DNA of 31,059 nt from Sphingobacteriia bacterium (lineage in GTDB: Bacteria > Bacteroidota > Bacteroidia > NS11-12g > UBA955). This document shows, piece by piece, positions 8,299-14,966 of the stretch. A program made the position numbers and the translations under genes. The notes beneath the pieces were generated by a model. The model saw nothing but the letters and a program-made list of their open reading frames with translations, was not told where the DNA came from and ran no database searches. Where the stretch lies: positions 1 to 31,059 of the forward strand of contig JAGKXC010000011.1 of NCBI GenBank assembly GCA_021151535.1, in the 5' to 3' direction. Position 1 is the stretch's first letter, and each line of letters starts with the position of its first letter.

Positions 8299-8901
8299 AT
8301 GGAAAACACTCAGGTACAAAAGATTAAAGACAAACCGCCTTTGATTGCACCGGCCAAGTTTAACATCATTTTGATAATGATGTCTTCTAGTATGTTGTTT
8401 GCGGCGTTTTTGAGTGCCTTCATGGTACATCAACCTGATGCTAAGGCGAAGGAAACGTGGACGTATTTTGATTTGCCAGTATTTTTCTTGGTGAGTTTGG
8501 TGATAGCGGCATTGAGTTCTGTTACGATGGTATTGGCGAAGAGGGCTGGTGCTGCGGATGAGTTAGGTAAATTAAAGACATTTATTTTTGCTACACTAAT
8601 GTTGGGCTTGGCCTTCTGCGTATCTCAATACTTGGGATGGCAGCAATTGGTAGAAATGGGTTTAACCTTTGTAAATCCGCGTCCTGAAGATATTTCAGCC
8701 AGTTATGTTTGGGTAATAACAGTTGTACACGTTGTACACGTTTTGGGTGGTATCATATTGTTATTCATTGCGTTAGTGAAATCTTTCAAAATGCAAATCC
8801 ACAAAAAGCAGATGACTTTCTTATCTGTAACGAATACATATTGGCATTTTGTGGGTTTTCTGTGGTTTATATTGTATTTATTTCTTTACTTTGCAAGATA
8901 G
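8299..8901 (+). CDS. coxC: Cytochrome c oxidase subunit III, first copy (short form)
   Basis: A COX3-family protein of 200 residues with five predicted transmembrane helices, near residues 22-44, 55-77, 88-110, 130-155 and 175-199. The family end motif is visible as TNTYWHFVGFLWFILYLFLYF, where the conserved pattern is YWHFVxxxW. Subunit III stabilises the oxidase and supports proton uptake. Two adjacent, diverged coxC genes are the usual arrangement in Bacteroidota; this is the short one lacking the longer loop of its neighbour. It begins 2 bp after ctaB, and the second coxC follows after 9 bp. Which of the two acts as the main subunit III cannot be told from sequence alone. Confidence 0.92.
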   Translation: MENTQVQKIKDKPPLIAPAKFNIILIMMSSSMLFAAFLSAFMVHQPDAKAKETWTYFDLPVFFLVSLVIAALSSVTMVLAKRAGAADELGKLKTFIFATLMLGLAFCVSQYLGWQQLVEMGLTFVNPRPEDISASYVWVITVVHVVHVLGGIILLFIALVKSFKMQIHKKQMTFLSVTNTYWHFVGFLWFILYLFLYFAR

Positions 8902-8910
8902 ATTTATCCC

Positions 8911-9675
8911 ATGGCGAATCATACACAAGCAGCTTTTGAGAAACAACCTATGTGGGCAGGAGGGCGTTCTCCCTTCAACGTAAGTTACGGAAAGTTAATG
9001 ATGTGGATCTTCTTATTATCAGATGCATTCACGTTTTCAAGCCTTTTGACTCAATACGGTGCACAGCGTTTCAGTAACGTAGTAACACCAATCACAACCA
9101 AGTGGCCTGATCCCGCTTCAATTTTTAACCATTTCCCTGGAATGCACGGCTTCCACTTGCCACTTTTGTTTGTGAGTGTAATGACGTTCATTTTGATTAT
9201 GAGTTCTGTTACTATGGTGTTGGCTGTTGAAGCAGGCCATCGTAATAGCAAGAAGGAAGTTGAGAAATACATGATTATGACCATCATTGGTGGTGCGATG
9301 TTCTTAGGCTGTCAGGCTTGGGAATGGTCTACATTCATCCATGAAGGTGCACGTTTGAATCATAACATGTTTGGTATCACCGAACAAGGATATAAGCACT
9401 TAGCGAGTGTTAAGTTTGGCGATCATTTTGAATGGGCAGATGGCGATAGAACTTTCGGTCCTGTTCCATTTGCAGCATTGTTCTTTATTGTAACTGGATT
9501 CCACGGTTTCCACGTATTCAGTGGTGTTGTTATTAACGTCGTTGTTTACATCATGGCTAAGCGCGGTGTATTCGATAGACGTGGACACTATGAAATGGTT
9601 GAAAAGGCTGGTTTGTACTGGCACTTTGTGGATTTGGTTTGGGTGTTTGTATTTACTTTCTTCTATCTAATCTAA
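8911..9675 (+). CDS. coxC: Cytochrome c oxidase subunit III, second copy
   Basis: A COX3-family protein of 254 residues. It has five hydrophobic helices, a long loop between helices 3 and 4 (about residues 140-185), and the typical segments LGCQAWEWS, FFIVTGFHGFHVFSG and LYWHFVDLVWVFVF, the last being the classic subunit III C-terminal motif. This copy matches canonical subunit III better than the 200-residue protein just upstream. The two share the YWHFV ending but differ enough in the middle to be an old duplication rather than a recent repeat. It is 9 bp after the first coxC gene and 19 bp before the subunit IV gene. Confidence 0.94.
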   Translation: MANHTQAAFEKQPMWAGGRSPFNVSYGKLMMWIFLLSDAFTFSSLLTQYGAQRFSNVVTPITTKWPDPASIFNHFPGMHGFHLPLLFVSVMTFILIMSSVTMVLAVEAGHRNSKKEVEKYMIMTIIGGAMFLGCQAWEWSTFIHEGARLNHNMFGITEQGYKHLASVKFGDHFEWADGDRTFGPVPFAALFFIVTGFHGFHVFSGVVINVVVYIMAKRGVFDRRGHYEMVEKAGLYWHFVDLVWVFVFTFFYLI

Positions 9676-9694
9676 TTTTAAGCAGTAAAATATT

Positions 9695-10033
9695 ATGGAT
9701 TTTCACGTAAAACCAGGCGAATACGATCCAATTAACTATGTAGCTCATTCTGAGAGCCATGGTACTAAGGAGTTATGGAAAACCTTCTGGATTTTGTTGG
9801 GAATTACAATTTTTGATTTTATCATCTATTTTGTAATGCCAGCTTCAGGTCTTAGAAATTTCATTTTCATATTCTTCGGATTGGTAAAAGCATATTTCAT
9901 TGTTGGTGCTTTCATGCACTTGAAACATGAGAAAATCAATCTTGCCTTGATTATTTTGGTTCCTACTTTATTTATTGTAGGCCTAATCATGGGATTGCTA
10001 TATGAGGGACATGCCCTTACATTCATGAAATAA
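9695..10033 (+). CDS. Cytochrome c oxidase subunit IV (prokaryotic caa3 type)
   Basis: A small 112-residue protein of the bacterial subunit IV family. After a soluble N-terminus (about 28 residues) it has three transmembrane helices: FWILLGITIFDFIIYFVM, FIFIFFGLVKAYFIVGAFMHL and LALIILVPTLFIVGLIMGLLYEG. The FGLVKAYFIVGAFMHLKHE segment is the family hallmark. It probably stabilises the oxidase core; no catalytic residues are expected. An AT-only inverted repeat (ATTTTA / TAAAAT, 9675-9691) lies just before its ATG. Only 4 bp separate its stop from the SCO1 gene. Confidence 0.9.
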   Translation: MDFHVKPGEYDPINYVAHSESHGTKELWKTFWILLGITIFDFIIYFVMPASGLRNFIFIFFGLVKAYFIVGAFMHLKHEKINLALIILVPTLFIVGLIMGLLYEGHALTFMK

Positions 10034-10037
10034 ATTT

Positions 10038-10718
10038 ATGGCCTCTAGTAAGTCATATAATATGAAGGCCGCAATTGCGGCCTTTGTTATTTTACCTATC
10101 CTTGGGGTATTGATTCTTTCACGCGCTCAATGGGTGCATAAAGAACTTCCATATATAGGTGAAAAAGTAGAGAATAAAGATGGTAGCGTAACCTATCACA
10201 CCGTTGGTGACATCCATCTATTTAATCAACACGGAAAAGAAATAAATCTGAGCGACTTTGATTCATGTATCATTGTGGCGAATATTTTCTTTGCTAGTTG
10301 TGCGGAGGTTTGTCCGCAAATGAACAAACAAATTCAAGTGATAGCTGAAGAGTTTAGAACTAACCCGAAGGTTCGTTTCCTTACAGTGTCTATCGATCCT
10401 CAAAGCGATTCAGTTCCTGTATTGTATCAATATTCCCAAGCATATAAGGCCGATTTGTATAAACGTACTTTTGCAACGGGTAGTAAATCTGAAATTTACG
10501 ATTGGGTATTTAATGATTTATTGTTAGCAACTGAGCAAAGAGGTAGTGATTTTATCCATGATGATAAAGTAGTTATCATAGATAGAGACCATCATATTCG
10601 TGGAATATTAGAAACCCGAGGTAAAGATTTAAAAGAACAATTAGAACGCGTTAAACGTATTACAGACGATATCAATAACCTTCTTTATGAGTACAGACAA
10701 AAACAATTGGATAAGTGA
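10038..10718 (+). CDS. SCO1/SenC copper chaperone for CuA assembly
   Basis: SCO proteins carry copper, and reduce the cysteines, for the CuA site of subunit II. This 226-residue protein has one N-terminal membrane anchor (residues 9-28) and a thioredoxin-like periplasmic domain. The copper motif is C-x3-C-P (Cys88, Cys92 in FFASCAEVCPQM), and the third ligand is probably His174 in FIHDDKVVIID. The usual SCO context FLTVSIDPQSDS is present. An alternative start is the ATG at 10062 (MKAAIAAFVIL), directly before the hydrophobic anchor and a palindromic hairpin (separate entry). Its last 32 bp overlap the DUF420 gene, so the two are likely coupled in translation. Confidence 0.93.
   Translation: MASSKSYNMKAAIAAFVILPILGVLILSRAQWVHKELPYIGEKVENKDGSVTYHTVGDIHLFNQHGKEINLSDFDSCIIVANIFFASCAEVCPQMNKQIQVIAEEFRTNPKVRFLTVSIDPQSDSVPVLYQYSQAYKADLYKRTFATGSKSEIYDWVFNDLLLATEQRGSDFIHDDKVVIIDRDHHIRGILETRGKDLKEQLERVKRITDDINNLLYEYRQKQLDK
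10065..10094 (+). terminator. Palindromic hairpin with T-rich tail inside the start of SCO1
   Basis: AAGGCCGCAATTGCGGCCTT (10065-10084) is a perfect 20 bp palindrome: an 8 bp GC-rich stem with an AATT loop. TGTTATTTTA follows. It starts 31 nt after the subunit IV stop but encodes residues 10-16 of SCO1 (KAAIAAF). The tail is interrupted, so it is a weaker terminator than the one in ctaA; a pause or processing site is as likely. Confidence 0.5.
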
Positions 10719-11253
10719 TAAGGCGTTTTTTCGCCTTACGTTAATCGTATCTATCGCTGTATTTGCAGTAGTAGTAATCTTGCAATATTTGCCCGCAGAA
10801 ATGCGTCCAAGCGCTGATTTTGCTAAGGGTTTACCCATAACCAATGCATTTATCAATAGCATTGTTAGTGTTTTATTGATTTTGGGTATTCGGGCAATTA
10901 AAAGTGGAAACAAAGGTCTTCATCAGAAGTATATGTTGTCTGCTTTCTTGATGAGTGGTTTGTTTTTAGTTACCTATGTAACGTATCACGTATGTATGGA
11001 ACATACCAAACACGAAGGCACAGGATTCATTCACACTCTTTATTTGGCGATTTTACTTACTCATATTGTATTGGCAGCGGCTGTACTTCCAATGGTTTTA
11101 TACACTGTTTATTACAGTACTACAGAACAGTTTGTAAAACACAAAAAGATTGCGAAAATTACTTTCCCAATTTGGTTATACGTTTCAATTACTGGAGTTG
11201 TTGTTTACTTTATGATCGCTCCTTACTATCCATTTAAGTACTTCCCTTTTTAA
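10687..11253 (+). CDS. DUF420 membrane protein (CtaM/YozB-like)
   Basis: A 188-residue integral membrane protein with five predicted helices: near FFRLTLIVSIAVFAVVVIL, INSIVSVLLILGI, MLSAFLMSGLFLVTYVTYHV, TLYLAILLTHIVLAAAVLPMVL and FPIWLYVSITGVVVYFMIA. Conserved-looking His residues lie in YHVCMEHTKHEG and LTHIVLA. DUF420 proteins sit next to oxidase genes in many bacteria, and the staphylococcal member CtaM is needed for aa3 oxidase function, so an assembly role is likely here. The precise step is unknown. The start at 10687 lies inside the SCO1 gene (32 bp overlap); a hairpin begins directly after the SCO1 stop (separate entry). Confidence 0.85.
   Translation: MSTDKNNWISDKAFFRLTLIVSIAVFAVVVILQYLPAEMRPSADFAKGLPITNAFINSIVSVLLILGIRAIKSGNKGLHQKYMLSAFLMSGLFLVTYVTYHVCMEHTKHEGTGFIHTLYLAILLTHIVLAAAVLPMVLYTVYYSTTEQFVKHKKIAKITFPIWLYVSITGVVVYFMIAPYYPFKYFPF
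10719..10738 (+). other. Hairpin directly after the SCO1 stop, inside the DUF420 gene
   Basis: TAAGGCG and CGCCTTA (10719-10725 and 10732-10738) form a perfect 7 bp stem around a loop of six T. It begins on the base after the SCO1 stop codon and encodes part of residues 11-18 of the DUF420 protein. No T tract follows the stem, so it is not a standard terminator; a pause, processing or stability element is possible. Confidence 0.4.
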
Positions 11254-11276
11254 AATAAATTTAGTAAATTTAACCT

Positions 11277-11519
11277 ATGAAAAAGTTAATTGCCATCGCT
11301 TCAATATTGATGTTTACTGCAGTGGCTTCTGCGCAATGCCCAATGTGTAAAACGGCCTTAACTTCTAACAGAGGTCAGAAGGCATTAAATAAGCCGGTTG
11401 TAGGAAATGGTATTAATAAGGGAATTCTTTTCTTGCTTACTACTCCCTACATTTTGGTGGGTTCTGCTGGAGTTTACTACTTTTCTCAAAAGCGTAAGCA
11501 ACGATTAAATGGCAAATAG
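11277..11519 (+). CDS. Small secreted/anchored CPMC-motif protein in the oxidase operon
   Basis: An 80-residue protein with three visible parts: a signal peptide (MKKLIAIASILMFTAVASAQ), a CPMCK motif directly after the predicted cleavage site, and a C-terminal hydrophobic helix (GILFLLTTPYILVGSAGVYYF) followed by a basic end. The mature protein would therefore be a short periplasmic segment held in the membrane, with a C-x2-C pair near its N-terminus. I know of similar small proteins downstream of oxidase assembly genes in Bacteroidota but not of an assigned function. C-x2-C could bind copper or undergo thiol-disulfide exchange; both are inference. Its last 11 bp overlap the DUF983 gene, which supports it being a real, co-expressed gene. 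Confidence 0.8.
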   Translation: MKKLIAIASILMFTAVASAQCPMCKTALTSNRGQKALNKPVVGNGINKGILFLLTTPYILVGSAGVYYFSQKRKQRLNGK

Positions 11520-11916
11520 TAGAGCCGGTTTCGGCGCGTTTATTACTTGTCGTTGTCCTAAGTGCGGAGAAGGTAAAGTATTTAAAAATTCGGTGTTTTC
11601 ATTCGGTCATTTTTCAGACACCTATGATGAATGCCCTATTTGTGGTTTGAGTTATGAACCCGAAACAGGATTTTTCTTCGGGGCGATGTATTGGAGTTAT
11701 GCATTAATTACCGGTACAATATTGTGTGGAGCTTTATTAATGAACTATTTAGGTTTATGGGATTACGCAATTGTAGGAATAATGGGATTCTTGTTATTGA
11801 ATATTCCTATTATTATCCGTTACAGTAGAATGCTGATGCTTTATGTGATTTATCCCTTGATGTACAAGGAAAAATTCTATGGAGTCCTAGAGGGAGAATC
11901 AGACGACGAGGAATAG
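11509..11916 (+). CDS. DUF983 zinc-ribbon membrane protein
   Basis: A 135-residue protein with an N-terminal zinc-ribbon-like region: CPKCGEGKVF, then ECPICGLSYEPETGFFFGAMYWSYAL. The two C-x2-C pairs and the GFFFGAMY segment are typical of DUF983. Two hydrophobic segments follow (ALITGTILCGALLMNYL and IVGIMGFLLLNIPIIIRYSRMLMLYVI), and the tail is acidic. The family often sits near cytochrome oxidase genes; its biochemical role is not established. It overlaps the CPMC gene by 11 bp and is the last gene of the oxidase operon. The next gene is convergent. Confidence 0.85.
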   Translation: MANSRAGFGAFITCRCPKCGEGKVFKNSVFSFGHFSDTYDECPICGLSYEPETGFFFGAMYWSYALITGTILCGALLMNYLGLWDYAIVGIMGFLLLNIPIIIRYSRMLMLYVIYPLMYKEKFYGVLEGESDDEE

Positions 11917-11923
11917 AATTCTA

Positions 11924-11940
11924 AACGCGTGATTCGCGTT
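11924..11940. terminator. Weak hairpin between convergent genes
   Basis: AACGCG and CGCGTT pair over 6 bp around a 5 nt loop (TGATT), between the end of the oxidase operon and the end of the convergent TonB-C gene. The flanks are AT-rich but there is no T run, so its activity as a terminator is uncertain. Confidence 0.35.
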
Positions 11941-11957
11941 CTAAATAAGCCGCTAGT

Positions 11958-12905
11958 TTAATTAACTGATAAACGAATGGGCACTTGAAACCAAGTGCTT
12001 ATGTTTTTGCCATTATTTGTTCCCGGAATCCATATGGGCGATAGTTTTAGGATTCTAATAGCTTCTTCTGTAAACTCAGGGCATTTAACAGTTTGTTGAA
12101 TGGGTGTAATTCTGTCTATTACCCCATTTCTGTTAACGCGGAATCTGAACATAACATAGCCAGAAATATTTTGTTCCATGCATCTAGCTGGGTATTGAAA
12201 TTGGTTCACAATGAATGTTTTAAACAATTCTTCTCCACCTAAGTAACGCGCCCTTAAAACATTGGGATCCTCAGTTGGATTGTCTGAACTTATACTAGTA
12301 ATTGCAGTATCTTTCAATGAATTAAAACCTTGTACTGTATCCAAGGCCAAGGGCAACTTGTCATTTGAAAATTGATTATCAATTATAGGTTTTGCCTGAG
12401 GCAAATTGGGGTTGCCTACCAAAGAATAGAAGAAGAGTAGGGGATTGGACTTGTTCTTTTTGCCGTTACTGAGTGATACATTGTAGCAATTGTAATTCTG
12501 CTTTTTTAATTCATCGCGGAGTTTATTTATGAGATCTTTATTGGGTTTGTTGTGATCGGCGAAACCTAAATTTTTAACTAGGCCGTTTTTATCTACTTGT
12601 ATTATAATTAAGGAGATAAGTCTTCCGTTGACTAATAAATCTGTATTGATGTCTGGATTTGCCTTAAGGAAATTATCATTAAAAGTGCTCCATGAAATGG
12701 CGGGTTTGGGATAGTTAGGATTATTTGGAAAAAGGTAACTACTCATAGCTGATTGATACAATTCTTTTACATCTGGATCGGTAAAGGGAGGCTTTATGGT
12801 GCTATTGGTTGATTGTGCTTTTGCATATAATTGTAAAAAAAGGCATACAACAAGGATCGAATTCTGAATAAAACGTGACTTTTTATAAATCGAGGTAATT
12901 GCCAT
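11958..12905 (-). CDS. Secreted/anchored protein with TonB C-terminal domain
   Basis: A 315-residue protein when started at 12905 (MAITSIYKK), followed by a signal-like hydrophobic stretch ending LYAKAQ. Longer in-frame starts at 12950 and 12983 would push that stretch inward. The last ~75 residues are a TonB-C domain: QYPARCMEQNISGYVMFRF, RVNRNGVIDRI, EEAIRILKLSPIWIPGTNNGK. Residues about 93-162 look like a degenerate second copy (NGRLISLIIIQVDKNGLV, then SNGKK). TonB-C domains contact TonB-dependent outer-membrane receptors, but such stand-alone forms in Bacteroidota are often uncharacterised, and no ExbBD or receptor gene is nearby. The gene is convergent with the oxidase operon and downstream of recA, separated from it by a terminator. 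Confidence 0.85.
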   Translation of the reverse strand: MAITSIYKKSRFIQNSILVVCLFLQLYAKAQSTNSTIKPPFTDPDVKELYQSAMSSYLFPNNPNYPKPAISWSTFNDNFLKANPDINTDLLVNGRLISLIIIQVDKNGLVKNLGFADHNKPNKDLINKLRDELKKQNYNCYNVSLSNGKKNKSNPLLFFYSLVGNPNLPQAKPIIDNQFSNDKLPLALDTVQGFNSLKDTAITSISSDNPTEDPNVLRARYLGGEELFKTFIVNQFQYPARCMEQNISGYVMFRFRVNRNGVIDRITPIQQTVKCPEFTEEAIRILKLSPIWIPGTNNGKNISTWFQVPIRLSVN

Positions 12906-13011
12906 GGCTGAATTTTTATATTTGGTTGAAGGAAATAAATTTGGTGACATTATTACCAAATTTTTGCTAAATCTATCCTTCATTCAAATTAAAGCAATAG
13001 ATTACAAAATA

Positions 13012-13039
13012 AAAAGAGCCACTGTAAGGTGGCTCTTTT
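13012..13039 (-). terminator. Intrinsic terminator downstream of recA
   Basis: AAAAGAGCCAC (13012-13022) pairs perfectly over 11 bp with GTGGCTCTTTT (13029-13039) around a 6 nt loop. On the - strand the stem ends in a run of T, about 80 nt beyond the recA stop. It separates recA from the downstream TonB-C gene. T is rich on both sides, so it could also act on the + strand. Confidence 0.88.
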
Positions 13040-13121
13040 ACACTTAAATTCAAATTGGCTATCTCAAATTTTTCAGTGAATATTATATTTTAACTGCAGT
13101 TAATACAGTTTAATGAAAAGA

Positions 13122-14144
13122 TTAATCAGGCTGTACTTGTAGCACACCATCGCCGCCTTCGTTTTTGGCTTTGATCTTACCTTCGATTTCGGTTAACAAT
13201 TCTTGGTTGTCTTCCAACAAATCACGAACGGCATCTCTACCTTGTCCTAATTTGGTAGTATCGTAACTATACCAACTACCGCTTTTTTGAACGATGTTTG
13301 CTTCTACGGCTATATCTAATACTTCTCCGGCACGGCTAATACCTTTTCCATAAAGAATATCAAATTCAACTACGCGGAATGGAGGCGCCACTTTATTTTT
13401 GGCTACTTTTACTTTGGTGCGGTTACCGATTACATCATCGCCGTCTTTGATTTGGGCATTTCTACGAATATCCAAACGGATAGACGCATAGAATTTCAAA
13501 GCATTACCACCGGTAGTAGTTTCAGGATTTCCGAACATTACTCCAATTTTTTCACGCAATTGGTTAATGAAGATGGCAATACAACCTGTTTTAGAAATAG
13601 TACCTGTTAATTTTCTTAACGCTTGGCTCATCAAACGAGCATGAAGGCCAACCCGTGAATCGCCCATATCTCCTTCGATTTCTGCACGTGGTACAAGGGC
13701 TGCAACTGAGTCAATAACCAATACATCAATGGCACCAGAACGCACGAGATTGTCGGCTATTTCTAATGCTTGTTCGCCATCATCTGGCTGTGCAATTAAC
13801 AAATTTGCGGTATCTATACCCAAAGCTTCAGCGTAAACTTTATCAAATGCGTGTTCTGCATCGATAAAGGCGCAAATGCCACCTTTTTTCTGTGCTTCTG
13901 CAATAGTATGAAGGGCGATAGTAGTTTTACCAGAACTTTCAGGGCCGTAGATTTCGACAATTCTACCTCGTGGGAAACCGCCCACACCTAGAGCTAAATC
14001 TAGACCAAATGAACCGGTTGAAATAACATCAACGTTCACACTGCGGGTGTCGTCCATTTTCATAACAACACCTTTACCATAGGTTTTTTCTAATCTCTCA
14101 ATGGTTTGCTTAAGCGCTTTTAATTTTTCTTGTTGTTCACTCAT
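13122..14144 (-). CDS. recA: Recombinase RecA
   Basis: The ATP-dependent DNA strand-exchange protein for homologous recombination and SOS signalling. It is 340 residues, the normal length. The Walker A motif GPESSGKTT, the Walker B region LVIDSVAAL, the EIEGDMGDSRVGLHARLMSQALRKL segment, loop L1/L2 (NQLREKIGVMFGNPETTTGGNALKFYAS) and the core domain are intact; there is no intein. The C-terminal tail is acidic but short. The gene is transcribed divergently from radC across 81 bp that contain inverted repeats and a -7-like TATATTTG. A strong terminator follows. Confidence 0.99.
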   Translation of the reverse strand: MSEQQEKLKALKQTIERLEKTYGKGVVMKMDDTRSVNVDVISTGSFGLDLALGVGGFPRGRIVEIYGPESSGKTTIALHTIAEAQKKGGICAFIDAEHAFDKVYAEALGIDTANLLIAQPDDGEQALEIADNLVRSGAIDVLVIDSVAALVPRAEIEGDMGDSRVGLHARLMSQALRKLTGTISKTGCIAIFINQLREKIGVMFGNPETTTGGNALKFYASIRLDIRRNAQIKDGDDVIGNRTKVKVAKNKVAPPFRVVEFDILYGKGISRAGEVLDIAVEANIVQKSGSWYSYDTTKLGQGRDAVRDLLEDNQELLTEIEGKIKAKNEGGDGVLQVQPD

Positions 14145-14184
14145 AACTGTATACTTTAAATTATCCGTTTAATATGCCTTTGGT

Positions 14185-14212
14185 TTTTCAAAACTACATA
14201 TTTTGAAAATAT
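14185..14212. promoter_or_regulatory. Nested inverted repeats between recA and radC
   Basis: TTTTCAAAA (14185-14193) and TTTTGAAAA (14201-14209) form a perfect 9 bp inverted repeat. Overlapping its right arm, ATATTTTGAAAATAT (14198-14212) is a 15 bp palindrome centred on one G. They lie in the predicted 5' leader of recA and just upstream of radC, a natural place for an operator or a leader hairpin. The region is very AT-rich, which raises the chance of coincidence. Confidence 0.4.
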
Positions 14213-14218
14213 ATTTAC

Positions 14219-14244
14219 CAAATATATGACAATTTTTTTATCAA
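14219..14244 (-). promoter_or_regulatory. Probable recA promoter
   Basis: Read on the - strand, TATATTTG (14226 to 14219) is an exact TAnnTTTG match, with TTG 15 nt upstream (14244 to 14242); the usual spacing is 17-23. It predicts a recA leader of roughly 70 nt and overlaps the first possible radC start codon. Confidence 0.45.
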
Positions 14245-14933
14245 CAGCATCAATTAGGGGGGAAGAAATGACAAATTTGCAAAATTTGCAAAAGAAACTT
14301 TTGCATCATGGGCCGGAGCAGTTGGCCGCAGAAGAATTGCTCGCAGTATTTATCGGAACGGTAGGGTACAAAGGAATGGGAAAACCGAGTGATAGGGCCA
14401 GTAAAATATGGCAATATTGCAATTGCAGTTGGCAGGAACTAGCGTATTTATCGCCAGAAGAAATGAAGAATTTGGTGGGAATTAATGAACGGCAAGCGGT
14501 AATTATGAAGGCTGCATTTGAGATGGGAAAACGCAGATTGGCGTTAGAAAACCCCAAAAATGTAGTTCGATCATCAGGCGATGCATATTTATTGCTAAAA
14601 CCGCATTATTTGGATTCGGTGAAGGAAGATTTTTATGTTATTTATTTAAATCGTGGTAATCGTGTATTGAAAATTGAACGCGAGAGTAGCGGAGGTTTGA
14701 GTGGTACGGTAGTGGATGTAAAGCTGATTATTCGGCGGGCGCTAGCGCTGCGAGCTACCAGTTTGATCGTAAGTCATAACCATCCATCGGGAAATACTCA
14801 GGCTAGTGAAGAAGATAAAGCATTAACAAAGGTAATTCAAAATGCTTGTAACTATATGGATATGAAGCTGTTGGATCATATAATTTATTGTGGTTCAGAA
14901 TGGTTAAGTTTTGCTGATGAGAATTTGTTGTGA
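14226..14933 (+). CDS. radC: RadC/MPN family JAMM-motif protein
   Basis: A 235-residue RadC-family protein. The N-terminal part resembles the helix-hairpin-helix-like region (LQKKLLHHGPEQLAAEELLAVFIGT). The C-terminal MPN domain has the full JAMM metal signature: SHNHPSGNTQASEEDKAL, that is H-x-H-x7-S-x2-D, preceded by ESSGGLSGTVVD. The family was once called a DNA repair protein; its role is unresolved. The start is uncertain: 14226 gives the listed length, while the ATG at 14268 (221 residues) follows a purine-rich GGGGGGAAG that could act as a ribosome site. A perfect hairpin (TGCAAAA / TTTTGCA, 14287-14305) lies in its early codons. It is divergent from recA and upstream of gcvP. Confidence 0.92.
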   Translation: MTIFLSTASIRGEEMTNLQNLQKKLLHHGPEQLAAEELLAVFIGTVGYKGMGKPSDRASKIWQYCNCSWQELAYLSPEEMKNLVGINERQAVIMKAAFEMGKRRLALENPKNVVRSSGDAYLLLKPHYLDSVKEDFYVIYLNRGNRVLKIERESSGGLSGTVVDVKLIIRRALALRATSLIVSHNHPSGNTQASEEDKALTKVIQNACNYMDMKLLDHIIYCGSEWLSFADENLL

Positions 14934-14958
14934 GAGATATGAACAAACCATAAATTTG
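14928..14958 (+). promoter_or_regulatory. gcvP promoter (TTG-N20-TAAATTTG)
   Basis: TTG (14928-14930), a 20 nt spacer and TAAATTTG (14951-14958) match the Bacteroidota promoter consensus in sequence and spacing. The -7 box ends 8 nt before the gcvP ATG at 14967, predicting a very short or absent leader. The -33 element lies in the last codons of radC. Confidence 0.7.
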
Positions 14959-14962
14959 TGGT
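14947..14962. promoter_or_regulatory. Palindrome over the gcvP -7 box
   Basis: ACCATAAATTTGTGGT is a 16 bp dyad with a single mismatched pair and is centred on the -7 box of the gcvP promoter. A repressor bound here would block RNA polymerase. It could be chance, since the AAATTT core is common in AT-rich DNA. Confidence 0.35.
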
Positions 14963-14966
14963 ACTT

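Noticed and set aside
8299..9675. Two adjacent subunit III genes as a recent duplication
   Set aside because: They differ greatly in length and sequence; paired, diverged coxC genes are usual in this phylum.
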